Notes: generated from the sequence alone by a model not told the origin. Shown: positions 51,283-62,147, counted from the first letter of the stretch. The stretch: DNA of 64,000 nucleotides from an uncultured Bacteroidota bacterium (GCA_913055635.1 CAJXLK010000003.1:77959-141958), one strand, 5' to 3'. Numbers and translations are program-made.

Positions 51283-53544
51283 TTAAAGAAGGTGTTTTAA
51301 GAGGGTTTTAATCAGGTCTTTTTGATCGATGGGTTTGGCAATATAGTCGTTGCATCCGGCCTGCAGGGATTGATTCCGATCTTCCTGCATGGCATAGGCC
51401 GTTTGCGCGATGATGGGCAACCTGATGTCTTTTTCCCTTATCCGGCGAATGATTTCCAGGCCTTTGACATCGGGCAACCGCAAATCCATCAGGATGAGAT
51501 CGATTTGTGGGTTTTGGCTGAGTTGTTTGATCACTTCACCCCCCCGCTGACACATCAGGATATGGGCATCGGTGGTTTGTAAAAGTTCCTGCAGATAGGT
51601 CTGGTTCACCGGGTCATCTTCAACCAACAGAATGGTTTTGTCTGACCAGTCGGGCTGCAACTGTTCTTTTTCGTGTTCGGCTTCATCAACCGCTCCGCCA
51701 CGGCTCTCTACCGGCAGGGTGAAGTAAAAAGTGGTGCCCCGTTGGGGTTGCGATTCGAGCCATATCTTTCCCCCCATCATCTCCACCAGGCTTCGGGTAA
51801 TGGTTAGGCCCAGTCCGGTGCCCCCATATTCAGGGTGAATGGGATCGCCGGCCTGTTCAAAACGACTGAAAACCTGGTCAACTTTTTCTTTGGGAATGCC
51901 GATCCCGGTGTCTGAGACGTAAAACAAAAGGGTGCCCGCGTCTTTTTGTTTGTAGCCAAAGCGGATGCTCCCTTTCTCGGTAAATTTAACGGCATTGCCC
52001 AACAGGTTGAAAAGGATTTGTTTGAGGCGGTTCACGTCGGCTGTGATCCATGAATCTTCTCGGGGCTGTCCCTGTTCGAGGTAAAGGGAGATGTGGTTTT
52101 TGTTTTTATGATGCATTTCGGCCTTATGGGTGTCGTAGAGCTGATTCAGCATGTCGTTCAGACAAAAAGGAGCAGGGCTGAGGGTTAACTGGTCGGCTTC
52201 TATCTTGGAGACATCCACAATGTCATTGATGATTTGAAGCAGGTGGCGGGAAGAATCATGGATGATGTCGAGGAATTTTTTGAGTTCTCCGGGGCCATAC
52301 TGTTTTTTTTGCAGCATGCTGGCAAATCCCATGATGCCATTCATGGGGGTTCGAATTTCATGGCTCATATTGGCCAGGAAGGTGGATTTGAGGCGATCGC
52401 TTTCTTCGGCTTTTTTCTTGGCTTTTTCCAGCTCTACTTTTTGTGCCCCCAGGCGTTGATTGATCTGCTTCAGCTCGTCATTGGAAACCCGCAACTCTTC
52501 TTCGGCGGCTCTTAATTCACGGTTTTTCTGGTGAAGGACCTCTTCCGCCATCTTTCGCTCGGTGATGTCGGTCATGAGGCCTTCCAGGTGTGTCTCGCCC
52601 GGATTGCGTGAGGGGACCATTCGTCCCTGTTCCCATATCCAACGCTCATTCCCCTTGCGGGTGTGAATCCGGTATGTGATCTGGAAAGGCTGGTTTTTTT
52701 TGAGGGCCTTTTGAACGCTTTGCCACACATGTTCCCGATCATCAGGATGGATCAGATCTTCATACATGATGTGGCCCTGGACGATCTCTTCAGGTTTGTA
52801 GCCGGTTAATCCGGTGCATCCCTCACTGATGAACTCCATGGGCCAACCCCGCTCGTTGCTGCAACGATAAGCCATGCCCGGGAGATTTTTCATCAGGATA
52901 CTGAGCTTGCGGTGATTCTCATAAAACTCATCTTCCCTTTCCCGCAGTTCGCTGACATTGCTGATGACACATATTACCCCCCGAGGCGCCCCCTCTTGAT
53001 CCAGATAACGATAGTAAAGGTGCTCCAGGTACACCTCTTTGCCACTGGGCTGTTGGTAAGAAGCCGTTACCTTGCGCATTTCTCCACTCAGGGCCTGCTC
53101 TATATGCCGGGTGATCTCCCGGTCGAAAAAAGGCCGCTCCTGCCACTGTGACACCGGCGTGCCCACCAGCTGGTGATGGCTGGTGTGATGAAATTCCAAA
53201 AAAGCCTGGTTGGCATAGAGAAAATGATGGTCCTTGTCGGCTGCAAATGCCGGTTCATCAAGCTGATGCAGAGAGGCCATCGCCATGCCAAAAGCCGACA
53301 GCTCCTGATAAGACGCCAGGGCCTTTCTTAAAGCCTGGTTCTCTCTGACCAGTTGTTCATAGGAGGGGGAATCCATTATTTCAGGGTTTTGGGGGCTCTG
53401 CAACAGGAAATCCCTGCTACCGACAACAGACTGCCCTTTCTTAAAGCTATCGTTTGCTAAAATATAAAGATTTTCATCCAAATCATGAGGCCGAGTGAAT
53501 ATTATGCCCAAGATTTTGTTTTTATTGGGCGAACCATTTGTCAT
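51283..53544 (-). CDS. Soluble hybrid histidine kinase with two PAS domains
   Basis: 753 residues from ATG 53544. Domain order: PAS (~75-180, FAADKDHHFLYANQAFLEFH), PAS fold 3 (~215-325), a coiled-coil linker (~325-385, HQKNRELRAAEEELRVSNDELKQIN), HisKA (His395 in MSHEIRTPMNGIMGFASML), HATPase (~490-605; DTGIGIPKEKVDQVFSRF and GTGLGLTITRSL), and receiver (~635-750; ILLVEDDPVNQTYL and LILMDLRLPD). There is no membrane segment. It is close in design to the kinase at 40199-42562, and the two are likely paralogues. Convergent with the Crp-type regulator gene, it may act with the lone receiver. Confidence 0.92.
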   Translation of the reverse strand: MTNGSPNKNKILGIIFTRPHDLDENLYILANDSFKKGQSVVGSRDFLLQSPQNPEIMDSPSYEQLVRENQALRKALASYQELSAFGMAMASLHQLDEPAFAADKDHHFLYANQAFLEFHHTSHHQLVGTPVSQWQERPFFDREITRHIEQALSGEMRKVTASYQQPSGKEVYLEHLYYRYLDQEGAPRGVICVISNVSELREREDEFYENHRKLSILMKNLPGMAYRCSNERGWPMEFISEGCTGLTGYKPEEIVQGHIMYEDLIHPDDREHVWQSVQKALKKNQPFQITYRIHTRKGNERWIWEQGRMVPSRNPGETHLEGLMTDITERKMAEEVLHQKNRELRAAEEELRVSNDELKQINQRLGAQKVELEKAKKKAEESDRLKSTFLANMSHEIRTPMNGIMGFASMLQKKQYGPGELKKFLDIIHDSSRHLLQIINDIVDVSKIEADQLTLSPAPFCLNDMLNQLYDTHKAEMHHKNKNHISLYLEQGQPREDSWITADVNRLKQILFNLLGNAVKFTEKGSIRFGYKQKDAGTLLFYVSDTGIGIPKEKVDQVFSRFEQAGDPIHPEYGGTGLGLTITRSLVEMMGGKIWLESQPQRGTTFYFTLPVESRGGAVDEAEHEKEQLQPDWSDKTILLVEDDPVNQTYLQELLQTTDAHILMCQRGGEVIKQLSQNPQIDLILMDLRLPDVKGLEIIRRIREKDIRLPIIAQTAYAMQEDRNQSLQAGCNDYIAKPIDQKDLIKTLLKHLL

Positions 53545-53914
53545 TCATCCCACCCCATGAAAGCCTGGATGCAGGAACCTGCGCAACAAAGCAGTGCATA
53601 AAAGCATGCGGATTGAATAAGCCATGCCGCTAGGCAGCATTTTGTGGTTCAGCATTCCATTTTTGCAACATTCGGTTTTTCAGCATTCCGTTCAAATGTC
53701 CAATTAAAGATTCATCCTGAAGAGAAGGGCATCACCTGAAATCCGTTGCTGTGTCGCTGGCTGGGGATACCCCGTTTTCAGGATGAACGGGAGAAAATTT
53801 AAAGGAGGAGGAAAAAGCAACCTGATCCTGCCCGAAATGACCGTTTCTGAGTTTATCCCTGCAGTTTGAAAGTTGGATTTTGTCATTCCGTTGGCGGATC
53901 AGGTTGCTGGATAA
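53545..53914. other. 370-bp intergenic region with a diverged 58-bp dispersed element (copy D)
   Basis: 53559-53618 starts GAAAGCCTGGATGCAGG, contains GCGCAACAAAGCAG and ends AGCATGCGGATTGAAT, a degenerate member of the family seen at 17170 and 56577. Two short CAGCATTCC words follow. No gene was seen. Confidence 0.45.
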
Positions 53915-56128
53915 TCAGAAGTTTTCAAAATTTTGATCTTCATGATCCTGGTTGCCGGAAAGGTTTAGGTTTACACCCTTCTGGCCGTGGGTGTTGCTGT
54001 TATGGGCCTGGTTGTATTGGGATGGTTGTTTTTGCGTGTTTGTTGATGCCTGATGTGCAGATGGGTTGGCTGCAGGCTGTTTCTGCCCCGTTTGATTTGG
54101 CTTCTGTCCGGTTTGATGTTGTTGATTAGCCGGTTGCTGTTTGTCGGCTGTTCCGGGTTGAGCCTGGCCGGTTTGTTTTTGTCCACCTGTTTGTTTAGCA
54201 ACTGTTCCAAATGTGGAACCCGCGCTTAAGCTTTCCTGGTTGTTGACCTTAAAAAATGCCACGGTTTGGCTCAGCTGTTCAGCCTGGCTCGAGAGCTCCT
54301 CTGCACTGGTGGCCAGCTCTTCGGAGGAAGCGGCATTTTGCTGGGTGACCTGGTTGAGCTGTTGAATGGCATTGTTCACCTGATCGGCGCCACTGCTCAT
54401 TTCACTGCTGGCACTGGTGATCTCTTTGACCAGCTGAGAGGTTTTCTCAATTTCAGGAACCAGCTGCTCCAGTTTGTTGCCGGCATCTTCGGATATTTGG
54501 ACGCCTTCTTTGGATTTCTGATCGATTTCATCAGCCGCCTCGGACGAGCGTTCGGCCAGCTTGCGGACTTCAGAAGCCACTACGGCAAAGCCTTTGCCGT
54601 GCTCACCTGCCCGGGCTGCTTCCACCGCAGCATTCAGAGCCAGCAGGTTGGTCTGGTAGGCAATGTCATTGATGATGGAGATCTTCTCGGCAATCTCTTT
54701 CATCGAACTGGCTGATTTCTGGGTGGCATCATTCCCCTCGCGGATGCCATCACTCGCCTTGCTGGTGATTTTTTCCGTCTCCTTGGCATTGTCGGAATTC
54801 TGTTGAATGTTTGAGACCATCTGTTCCATCGAGGAAGAAACCTCTTCGGTCGAGGAGGCCTGTTCACTGGCGCCCTGGGAGAGTTGCTGCGAACTTGAGC
54901 TGACCTGTTCACTGGCCGAGGTGATGCTGCGGGCCCCGGTTTTGATGTTTTCGACAATCTCCCGGAGCTTATCGACCATCTGATCAACCGCTTCACTCAG
55001 TTCACCAATCTCATCATTGCGGCGGATGTTCGATTCAACCTCCAGATCCCCGTTGGCCACTTTTTGGGTGATTTCCTTCAGATCCTTCAGCGGGCTGATC
55101 ATGCGGTTAACGAAGAATACCAGTATCCCAATGCCCAGTACCGTTAATATCAGCCCAATGATGATTTCATTGCGCATCAATTGATTGGCATCTTTTACAA
55201 TCAGCCCCCGCGGAATGCTTACCCGGACCTGCCAGGGGGTATTGGTCTGGCCCAGTTCCATGGGGACAAAAACCTTCAACTTGTTGTTGTGGTTCCACAT
55301 TTGCTGGCGGCCATCCTGGAGGGCTTGCATCTGCTGGGACGCCTGTTGGTATTTCTGGGTGATTTTTTTACCCAGAAGATCCGGGTTGTTAGAGTTGGCC
55401 ACATATTTTCCATTGTTGGAGACCACTGCCAGGCCGGCCTGGCCCTGATAAAGGTCATGCTTGTTGACCATACTCTGTACAAAATCAACGGCATAGTCAA
55501 CCCCGGTGATGCCATAAAAAACCCCGTTGTGCATGATCGGAGTCACCAACGAAACCATCAGCACTTCCTCTGATCCCACTTCATAATAAAAGGGATCAAG
55601 TACCACTTCATTCCTCCGCTTTTTGGGCAATTGATAATAAGCCCCTGCTCCCGCTTTTTGATAATCCTTCAGTGGCTCAAGACTGATCTGGCCGTTGGCG
55701 TTGCGTACCCAGTAAGGAATGAAACGCCCCGTTTCATCATGGCCCCGGGTGTTCCTGTATTTTTGGTCCATCCCGTCAAAGGCATTGGACTCCCATCCGG
55801 TGTAAACCCCCAAAAAATCCTCATTTTTCCTGATGAACGACTCCAGCATGCCATTGACCTGCCGGCGCGACAACTGGAGCGAATCCCTTGCCTTAATTGC
55901 TGAAAAACTCTGAGCCAATGCCCTCGATTCATCCAGGGCATGCTCCAGTTCTGCCTTTACCTTTCCTGCATAATCCTTGGCCGATTCTACCGCCAGCTCC
56001 TCCGCATCCTGAACCGATTTTTGACGGGTCTCCATTGAACTGTAGGCAATCAATATCCCGGCGATGAGCAGAATGCCCACACCTACCACTAAACCTAACT
56101 TCTGACTGATCGATCGATGTTTTTTCAT
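53915..56128 (-). CDS. Methyl-accepting chemotaxis protein with Cache sensor and C-terminal pentapeptide
   Basis: 737 residues from ATG 56128. TM1 is ~8-28, a large periplasmic Cache-type sensor follows to ~320 (includes [39 protein letters not shown]), then TM2 at ~322-345 and HAMP. The cytoplasmic coiled-coil hairpin has the conserved tip [40 protein letters not shown]. After it comes an ~90-residue Gln/Asn/Thr/Pro-rich linker ending NFENF. That end fits the x-[HFYW]-x2-[HFYW] pentapeptide that tethers CheR/CheB in other receptors. No che or flagellar genes are in the window, so the output is unknown. Confidence 0.92.
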   Translation of the reverse strand: MKKHRSISQKLGLVVGVGILLIAGILIAYSSMETRQKSVQDAEELAVESAKDYAGKVKAELEHALDESRALAQSFSAIKARDSLQLSRRQVNGMLESFIRKNEDFLGVYTGWESNAFDGMDQKYRNTRGHDETGRFIPYWVRNANGQISLEPLKDYQKAGAGAYYQLPKKRRNEVVLDPFYYEVGSEEVLMVSLVTPIMHNGVFYGITGVDYAVDFVQSMVNKHDLYQGQAGLAVVSNNGKYVANSNNPDLLGKKITQKYQQASQQMQALQDGRQQMWNHNNKLKVFVPMELGQTNTPWQVRVSIPRGLIVKDANQLMRNEIIIGLILTVLGIGILVFFVNRMISPLKDLKEITQKVANGDLEVESNIRRNDEIGELSEAVDQMVDKLREIVENIKTGARSITSASEQVSSSSQQLSQGASEQASSTEEVSSSMEQMVSNIQQNSDNAKETEKITSKASDGIREGNDATQKSASSMKEIAEKISIINDIAYQTNLLALNAAVEAARAGEHGKGFAVVASEVRKLAERSSEAADEIDQKSKEGVQISEDAGNKLEQLVPEIEKTSQLVKEITSASSEMSSGADQVNNAIQQLNQVTQQNAASSEELATSAEELSSQAEQLSQTVAFFKVNNQESLSAGSTFGTVAKQTGGQKQTGQAQPGTADKQQPANQQHQTGQKPNQTGQKQPAANPSAHQASTNTQKQPSQYNQAHNSNTHGQKGVNLNLSGNQDHEDQNFENF

Positions 56129-56140
56129 AATGGTTAACAA

Positions 56141-56819
56141 TTACTCGTTTTATGCATTTTTTCCGTTACCCGTATACGTCTATTCGGTCTTGAGTTTGGA
56201 TCCTGCCGCCTGTAAATTGTCTTCGGAACTAAGTATTCTGAGCTGATCAGAAAGTAAAATTACCCGTTTTGGTTTATGTGTCAGATTATTAATGTATTAT
56301 GAAAGAGGCCCTGCTTTTGGCTTTTCCACCCGGGTTGATCCGGATTTTACTATTTCGCTGAAATTATGTGCAATATATGGGTTTCAAAGCCAACCGAACA
56401 AATCGTTTGATCCGTCAAAATATAGCAACCTCATGAAACCATGCGCGTAGGTATTAACCGACTGTAGATTTATGTCGTTGTTTTGTTCTGATCCTTCGGG
56501 CAATGGTTGGGCCGATGCATAGCACAGATTTATCTGGTAATTGTCTGTAAGATTTTTAAGAAAGAAAAAGACGGATGAAACCTGCATCCAAGGACTTACA
56601 CAACAAGGACATGATTATTCATGCAGGTTCCATACGGCCAATATATTAACAAAAAAAATAACCGTATGAAAAGGAAGGATAGAGACCGCTCTTATAAATG
56701 GAATTATTAATGAGTCAGGGCATACGTTGAGGCAAGATGATCCTGAGGGGAACTTCTATAAACACAAATACCTATTGTTTTCTGTATTGATTTGAAATAT
56801 TTAATGATTCGGGTAACCT
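56141..56819. other. 679-bp intergenic region with the best-preserved 58-bp dispersed element (copy C)
   Basis: 56577-56633 begins GAAACCTGC, contains GGACTTACACAACAAGGAC and ends TGCAGGTTCCAT, so its ends are inverted repeats. It matches 17170-17227 at about three quarters of positions. The rest shows no gene. Confidence 0.6.
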
Positions 56820-58250
56820 ATGAAGTCGATCTTTAAGAAGCTCTTTTTTTACAAAATTGATCCCCTGCAAGATTATGAATCGGTTTTAAACCGGGTGATT
56901 GGCTGGATACTGATCATATTGGTTGTTATTGGGGTTCCGGCTGTGACCATTGGCGTTGTGGAGGCTTTAAGGCTTGGTCAGACCGGTGCCGCCCTGGTCT
57001 ATTCCGCCCTTTTTACCCCGATGTTGGTGATGGCTTTGTTGAGAAACAGGATCAATTACCGGATAAAGGCAGGGGTGACCCTCTCCTGTTTGTATCTGCT
57101 GGCCTTACATAATATGGTTCTTTATGGATTCAGCGGGGCCGGTATTCCGCTTTTCCTGACCGTCATCATTCTGGTAACCATGTTTTTTGGTTTTCAGGCC
57201 GGTCTGTTCACCATTGGGTTGACTTTGCTTCCCGCTTTAGTGATCGCTTATTTGATGGTGAACGGGCAATTAAGTGTAACGGTCGATTTGAAAGCCATTA
57301 CCCAATTGCCTGTTTCGTGGATAACCGCCCTATCCATCCTTTTCTTTTTGGGGGTGCTGGTGGTGATGAGTTACAGCTTTGTACAACAGAATCTGTTCGA
57401 TACCATCCGCCTCACCCGAAGACAGGCCCAGGCCCTGCGCCAATCCAATCAAAAACTGATCCGGGAGATTCGTGAGAAAGAGGCCATCGAGCAGAACCTG
57501 AAAAAAGCCAAGGAAAAGGCCGAGGAAAGCGACCGGCTGAAGTCAGCTTTTCTGGCCAATATGAGCCACGAGATCAGAACCCCCATGAACGGTGTGATGG
57601 GTTTTGCCCATTTGTTGGAGAATCCGGATCTGGACCGGGCTACCCGGATCCAGTATGCAGAGATCATTCAGCAAAGCGGCCAGCGGATGCTTGATTTCAT
57701 CAACAGCCTGTTGGACATTGCTATGATTGAATCCGGCCAAACCAGCCTGCATTATAAGGAAACCTCTGTTAATGCCCTGCTTGATGACCTTTATTCGCTT
57801 TTCAAACCAGAAGCCGAGAAAAAGAATCTTCGTCTCAACTACCACAACAATTTGCCTCCTGAGGCCGATTATATTTATGCCGATTCGGCCAAGCTCAACC
57901 AGATCATGGCCAATTTGCTGCAAAACGCCATTAAGTTTACCCGTCAAGGTGAAATTGTTTTTGGATGCGAAAAAGGCACCCAGGGCATTCAGTTTTTTGT
58001 AAGCGATACCGGGGTAGGCATTTGCAGGGATATGCAGGATAAGGTATTCGAGGAGTTTCGGCAGGCGGGTATGAATTATACCCGAGAAGACGAGGGGGCC
58101 GGCCTGGGTTTGAGTATCTCAAAGGCCTATGTGGAGATGATGGGCGGAAAGATGTGGGTTCATTCAGAACCGGGTGAAGGCAGCATTTTTTATTTTTCCC
58201 TCGATTCAACGGTGGCTGAGCCGGCTTCCTATTCCACCAATACCGGTTAA
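56820..58250 (+). CDS. Membrane histidine kinase
   Basis: 476 residues. The N-terminal ~190 hold six or so membrane helices (VIGWILIILVVIGVPAVTIGVVEAL, then LVYSALFTPMLVMALL, and others up to ILFFLGVLVVMSYSF). A coiled coil (~195-240, RRQAQALRQSNQKLIREIREKEAIEQNLKKAKEKAEESDRL as separate heptads) leads to HisKA with His250 in MSHEIRTPMNGVMGFAHLL. The HATPase domain follows, with DTGVGICRDMQDKVFEEFRQAG and GAGLGLSISKAYVEMMGG. There is no receiver domain, unlike the two soluble hybrid kinases nearby. The signal is probably read in the membrane. It is monocistronic by position, with a repeat array downstream. Confidence 0.9.
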   Translation: MKSIFKKLFFYKIDPLQDYESVLNRVIGWILIILVVIGVPAVTIGVVEALRLGQTGAALVYSALFTPMLVMALLRNRINYRIKAGVTLSCLYLLALHNMVLYGFSGAGIPLFLTVIILVTMFFGFQAGLFTIGLTLLPALVIAYLMVNGQLSVTVDLKAITQLPVSWITALSILFFLGVLVVMSYSFVQQNLFDTIRLTRRQAQALRQSNQKLIREIREKEAIEQNLKKAKEKAEESDRLKSAFLANMSHEIRTPMNGVMGFAHLLENPDLDRATRIQYAEIIQQSGQRMLDFINSLLDIAMIESGQTSLHYKETSVNALLDDLYSLFKPEAEKKNLRLNYHNNLPPEADYIYADSAKLNQIMANLLQNAIKFTRQGEIVFGCEKGTQGIQFFVSDTGVGICRDMQDKVFEEFRQAGMNYTREDEGAGLGLSISKAYVEMMGGKMWVHSEPGEGSIFYFSLDSTVAEPASYSTNTG

Positions 58251-58391
58251 CCAACATTTAGCGTTTAACCTGCATTGATAGGGGGGAGCTCAGTTCAGGC
58301 TTCTCTCTTTGAGGGAATGATGATGGAGGGTGATGTTTTTTTATTGATGCGGCATTGTCCCTATTGAAAGGCTTCTTTGTTTTATTTTCTG

Positions 58392-58580
58392 CCCTCCTTT
58401 GTATTTTGACCCTTCTTTATATTTCGGCTCCTCTTTTTTTCGGCCCTCCTTTGTATTTTGACCCTTCTTTATATTTCGGCTCCTCTTTTTTTCGGCCCTC
58501 CTTTGTATTTTGGCTCCTCTTTATTTCGGCCCCCCTTTGTATTTCGGCCCTTCTTTATTTCGGCCTTCTTTGTATACCCC
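58392..58580. repeat. 52-bp pyrimidine-rich tandem repeat
   Basis: Two identical 52-base units, 58392-58443 and 58444-58495, begin CCCTCCTTTGTATTTTGACC. A third, shortened and diverged unit starts at 58496 and degrades into ~27-base sub-repeats (TTCGGCCC..CTTTGTATTTCGG) up to about 58580. It sits between the membrane kinase and menG. Frames through it spell only repeated FISAPLYFG-type peptide. Confidence 0.92.
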
Positions 58581-58746
58581 TTCTTGAACCCATTTTTCTC
58601 AAGGCTCCGAATATTTGGATTTGTTATTTGGAAGGCTTTTGAGGGGTATTTCCCCGAGGAAGGAAGGTATAAATTATATTCCGGCTCGTTTTTACTGGGG
58701 AAAGTGCTGGGAATGATTATCTTTGACGCTAAATAACAGGCAATTC

Positions 58747-59490
58747 ATGCATTCGATTTCTAATTCGGGACCAAAAGATGCTACAAACGGGAGAAAGCCT
58801 TTACAGAAGATGTTTGGCCGGGTTCCCCGTCATTATGATTTTTTGAACCGTTTGTTGACTTTCCGTCTGGATGAACATTGGCGCAACAAGGCGGTAGGTC
58901 GGATTCTCTCGGATGATCCTGTCAGGGTGATGGATCTGGGCACGGGCACGGGAGATATGGCGGTTCGGTTGGCCCGTAAAAGGCCTGGCATGGAGGTGGT
59001 GGGCTATGATTTCAGTGCTCCAATGCTGGAAGTGGCCCGCCGGAAGGCCAGGCGGTATGGACTGAATAACCTGCAGTTTATCGAAGGCAATGCGGCCCGC
59101 ATGCCTTTTGAAGAAGCAAGCTTTGATGTGGTTGGTATATCTTTTGCCTTTCGCAACATTACCTTTAAGAATCCTCATACCCGGTATTACCTGAGCGAAA
59201 CCCTCCGTACCCTCAAGCCAGGGGGGCGGTTTGTGATTGTTGAGACCAGTCAGTCCCGGTCACCGCTTATGCGTTATCTTTTTCACCAGTACTTCAGGCT
59301 GGTGGTTTCCGGCCTGGGAGGTTATATATCCGGGGCCAGGGGAGCCTATCACTATCTGGCCTATTCGGCGCGGCATTTTTATACCCGCGAAGGGCTCACC
59401 GACCTACTTCTGCGGCAAGGCTTCATCGATATCCGCCATCAACCCCTTTTCTTTGGCGTTGCTGCCATCACCACTGCCACCAAACCTTGA
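58747..59490 (+). CDS. menG: Demethylmenaquinone methyltransferase
   Basis: 247 residues from ATG 58747. The UbiE/MenG signature MFGRVPRHYDFLNRLLTFRLDEHWR is at the N-terminus (about 22-46). Motif I is VMDLGTGTGDMAVRLARK. The family-specific ISFAFRNITFKNP is the UbiE 'FGxRN' region. ETLRTLKPGGRFVIVETSQ and the YLAYSARHFYTREGLTDLL C-terminal region follow. It adds the last methyl group in menaquinone synthesis, the quinone that would feed NrfH here. In this phylum it is commonly annotated ubiE or menG. A TTG 24 bases upstream is a weaker start. Confidence 0.93.
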   Translation: MHSISNSGPKDATNGRKPLQKMFGRVPRHYDFLNRLLTFRLDEHWRNKAVGRILSDDPVRVMDLGTGTGDMAVRLARKRPGMEVVGYDFSAPMLEVARRKARRYGLNNLQFIEGNAARMPFEEASFDVVGISFAFRNITFKNPHTRYYLSETLRTLKPGGRFVIVETSQSRSPLMRYLFHQYFRLVVSGLGGYISGARGAYHYLAYSARHFYTREGLTDLLLRQGFIDIRHQPLFFGVAAITTATKP

Positions 59491-59723
59491 TCTGATTAAA
59501 TCGCTCCAGCGCTTTCCCTTCCGGGCTTTTTCCCTGGAACAATCGTTCCCCTGTTGTGGTTGCCTTCACTTGCGCTAATAGGTTGTTTCGGGTTTTGGAA
59601 TATTTTTGTATGCGCCGGTGTTTTGTTTTTCGGTTCTTTACCTGCTGTTGGTTGGCCGTTTTGTTGAGATGCGCATCTCGCATAAGCTAAAGAGGGCCTT
59701 AGCCTTCCTTTGCCGCTTGATGG

Positions 59724-62147
59724 CTATTCTTCCCTCAGGATGCTGGCCGGGTCGGCTCGTCCTGCCCGCAGGGTCTGGTAGGCCAGGATGATTCCGGTCA
59801 CCAACAGGGCCGCCATTCCGGCTGCGATGAAGATCCACAGCGCCAGGTGGGTTTTGTAAACATAGTTGTTCAGCCAGTTCTTCATCACCCAATAGGCCAG
59901 AGGCCAGGCCAGCAGGTTGGAGATGATGATCCAGCGGCTGAATTCGCCGGACAATAAGGAGGCAATGTGGCGGGTGTTGGCGCCCATGGCTTTGCGGATG
60001 CCGATTTCCCGCATCCTTCGGTCAACACTGAAGGCAGCCAGCCCAAACAATCCCAGCAGAGAAAGGAATATGGCCAGGACGGTGAAAAGCGTTACCACTT
60101 GCTTGACCTTCTGTTCCCCCCGGTAGAGGTTTTCAAATTTCTGATCCATAAATGCAAGCCGGAAAGGCCAGTCAGGGGCTGCTTGCTGCCAGGCACCCCG
60201 CAGCTTGTTCACCGTAGCCTCCAGGTCACTGCTCTGGAGTTTGACCACAATCTCAGGATAACAGGAAGGATAGCTGTTGTGTTCCATGATGAAGGCAAGA
60301 GGGGGCATTTTGCGCTCCATCGACAAAAAGTGGATGTCCTTGACGATCCCGATGATTTGCTTCTTCTTGTTTTGATAAAAACCGGTGAGGGTTTTTCCCA
60401 TCGGATTATCCAGACCAAGGTGCCGGGCTGCCGTTTCATTGAGAACCACCCCCTGTTTGGCTTCCCCTTTAAAGTCTTTTGTAAATCCGTGGCCTTTGAA
60501 CACCGTGGCGCCTACCGTTTCGAAATAACCGTAGTTGACGCTGATCAGTCCGAGTTGCTTTCCTTTGCCGGAGGATCCCAGGGATTTGAGCCGGGTAAAA
60601 TTGTTGATTGGGTGGGGTGGGGCACTAAAAGTGGAGGATAGGCGGCGCACTTCCGGATAATTATTGATTTGGCTGGTGAACGCTTCAAAGCGGCTGCCCA
60701 TTTGTTTGTTGTAAGGGTTTTTGATGATGGCAACCTGTTCCTGCTTTACGCCCAGGTTTTTATTTTGAATGAAGTGGATCTGTTGGTGTACTACGATCGC
60801 TGCGATGATCAAAAAGACGGATATGGCGAATTGAAGCAGCACCAGAAGTTGTCTGAATTTCAGGGTGCCCCGGGCGTTGTTTTTGCCCTTTTTACCCGGG
60901 CCGGTCCATGGGCCCATGGACCCTTTCATGACCGAAAGCGGCCGGGTTTTGGAGAGCAGCAAGGCGGGGTAGCTTCCTGCAAACAGGCCCATGAGCAGGA
61001 TGATTCCGGCAATGGCTGCAATGAAACCCGGGTTTTTCCAAATGCCTGTTCCCAGGCTTTTCCCGGCCAGTTGGTTGAACCAGGGCAGGGCCAGCTGCGT
61101 CACCAGGATGGCCCCTGCAGCTGCCATCACGGTGAAAACAAATGATTCGCCCAGAAACTGCCAAAGGATTTTGCCCCGGCTCGCCCCAACTACCTTTCGC
61201 ATGCCCGTTTCCTTCGCCCGGATGCTCATCCGGGCAGTGCTTAGGTTCATATAGTTGAATCCGCCAATGATCAGGATGAATACCGCCAGCACCGAAAAGC
61301 CATATACCACCCTGGCATTGCTGTGGCGGGCCATGTCGTATTCAAGATCCGATGAATGCAGGTAGATTTGGCTCAACGGCTGCAGGTCCAGGTTAAACGC
61401 TTCGGCGGATCTTTCACCCCTTTGATCAAAATACAGCCGGTTGATGATCTTTTCTGCCGCCCGCGGATTGGCCCCTTCTTTGAGCTTGAGGTAAAAGTAG
61501 CTGGCCTGAAATCCCCAATGGGTATAGGCCATTTTATTTTGTTGTTTGATGCTGGAGAGCGAGGCCAGAAAGTTGACCTGAAGATGGCTCTGCTCGGGAA
61601 AAGGCTTCAGTATGCCGGTAATTTCATATTGCTGGTTTTGATCCACCCGGAGGGTTTGACCGATGGGGTTGGCCTGACCAAAATATTTTTTGGCCATTTG
61701 GGGGGTGATCACCATTTTATAGGGACCAGCCAAAGCTTCACCGGGATTGCCGGTGATCAACTCCAGCGAGAGGATCCGGAACATTTCAGGTGACGTATAA
61801 TGGATGGAGGGTTCGGCAAACAGTTGGTTTTCATGGCGAACCACCGGATTGCGATCGCGGTAAAAAGAAGCCAAAGATTCAACCTGGGGTACCTTTTCCT
61901 GCAGATGCTCCTCCAGAATACCCGGCAGGTTCGCTCCCCCTCCGTTGCCTTCTTTATAATCCTTGATGATCCGGTAAACCCGTTCACTATCCTTGTGGAA
62001 GGCATCGTAGCGAAGCTCATCCTGTACATAGAGGAAGATGATCAGAAAACTGGCCAGGCCAATGGTCAGGCCCAAAAGGTTAATCACGGAAAACAACCGG
62101 TGGCGGCTGATGTTCCTGAGACTGGCTTTGATGTAATGTTTGAGCAT
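59724..62147 (-). CDS. ABC transporter permease of the MacB/FtsX type
   Basis: 807 residues. The family opening LKHYIKASLRNISRHRLFSVINLLGLTIGLASFLIIFLYV gives TM1. Then come a MacB-type periplasmic core (~45-270), three helices with the FtsX pattern (~285-420, including RAKETGMRKVVGASRGKILWQFLGES), a second periplasmic core and final helices with MREIGIRKAMGANTRHIASLLSGEF. This double-module form is very common in Bacteroidota. Members work without a dedicated substrate prediction, as mechanotransmission or efflux components, with an ATPase partner. No ATPase gene is adjacent, so the partner is encoded elsewhere. Confidence 0.92.
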   Translation of the reverse strand: MLKHYIKASLRNISRHRLFSVINLLGLTIGLASFLIIFLYVQDELRYDAFHKDSERVYRIIKDYKEGNGGGANLPGILEEHLQEKVPQVESLASFYRDRNPVVRHENQLFAEPSIHYTSPEMFRILSLELITGNPGEALAGPYKMVITPQMAKKYFGQANPIGQTLRVDQNQQYEITGILKPFPEQSHLQVNFLASLSSIKQQNKMAYTHWGFQASYFYLKLKEGANPRAAEKIINRLYFDQRGERSAEAFNLDLQPLSQIYLHSSDLEYDMARHSNARVVYGFSVLAVFILIIGGFNYMNLSTARMSIRAKETGMRKVVGASRGKILWQFLGESFVFTVMAAAGAILVTQLALPWFNQLAGKSLGTGIWKNPGFIAAIAGIILLMGLFAGSYPALLLSKTRPLSVMKGSMGPWTGPGKKGKNNARGTLKFRQLLVLLQFAISVFLIIAAIVVHQQIHFIQNKNLGVKQEQVAIIKNPYNKQMGSRFEAFTSQINNYPEVRRLSSTFSAPPHPINNFTRLKSLGSSGKGKQLGLISVNYGYFETVGATVFKGHGFTKDFKGEAKQGVVLNETAARHLGLDNPMGKTLTGFYQNKKKQIIGIVKDIHFLSMERKMPPLAFIMEHNSYPSCYPEIVVKLQSSDLEATVNKLRGAWQQAAPDWPFRLAFMDQKFENLYRGEQKVKQVVTLFTVLAIFLSLLGLFGLAAFSVDRRMREIGIRKAMGANTRHIASLLSGEFSRWIIISNLLAWPLAYWVMKNWLNNYVYKTHLALWIFIAAGMAALLVTGIILAYQTLRAGRADPASILREE

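Noticed and set aside
51283-53544. Possible phosphorelay operon of kinase, Crp regulator and receiver
   Set aside because: The three genes face different directions and do not form a transcription unit; functional linkage remains only a guess.
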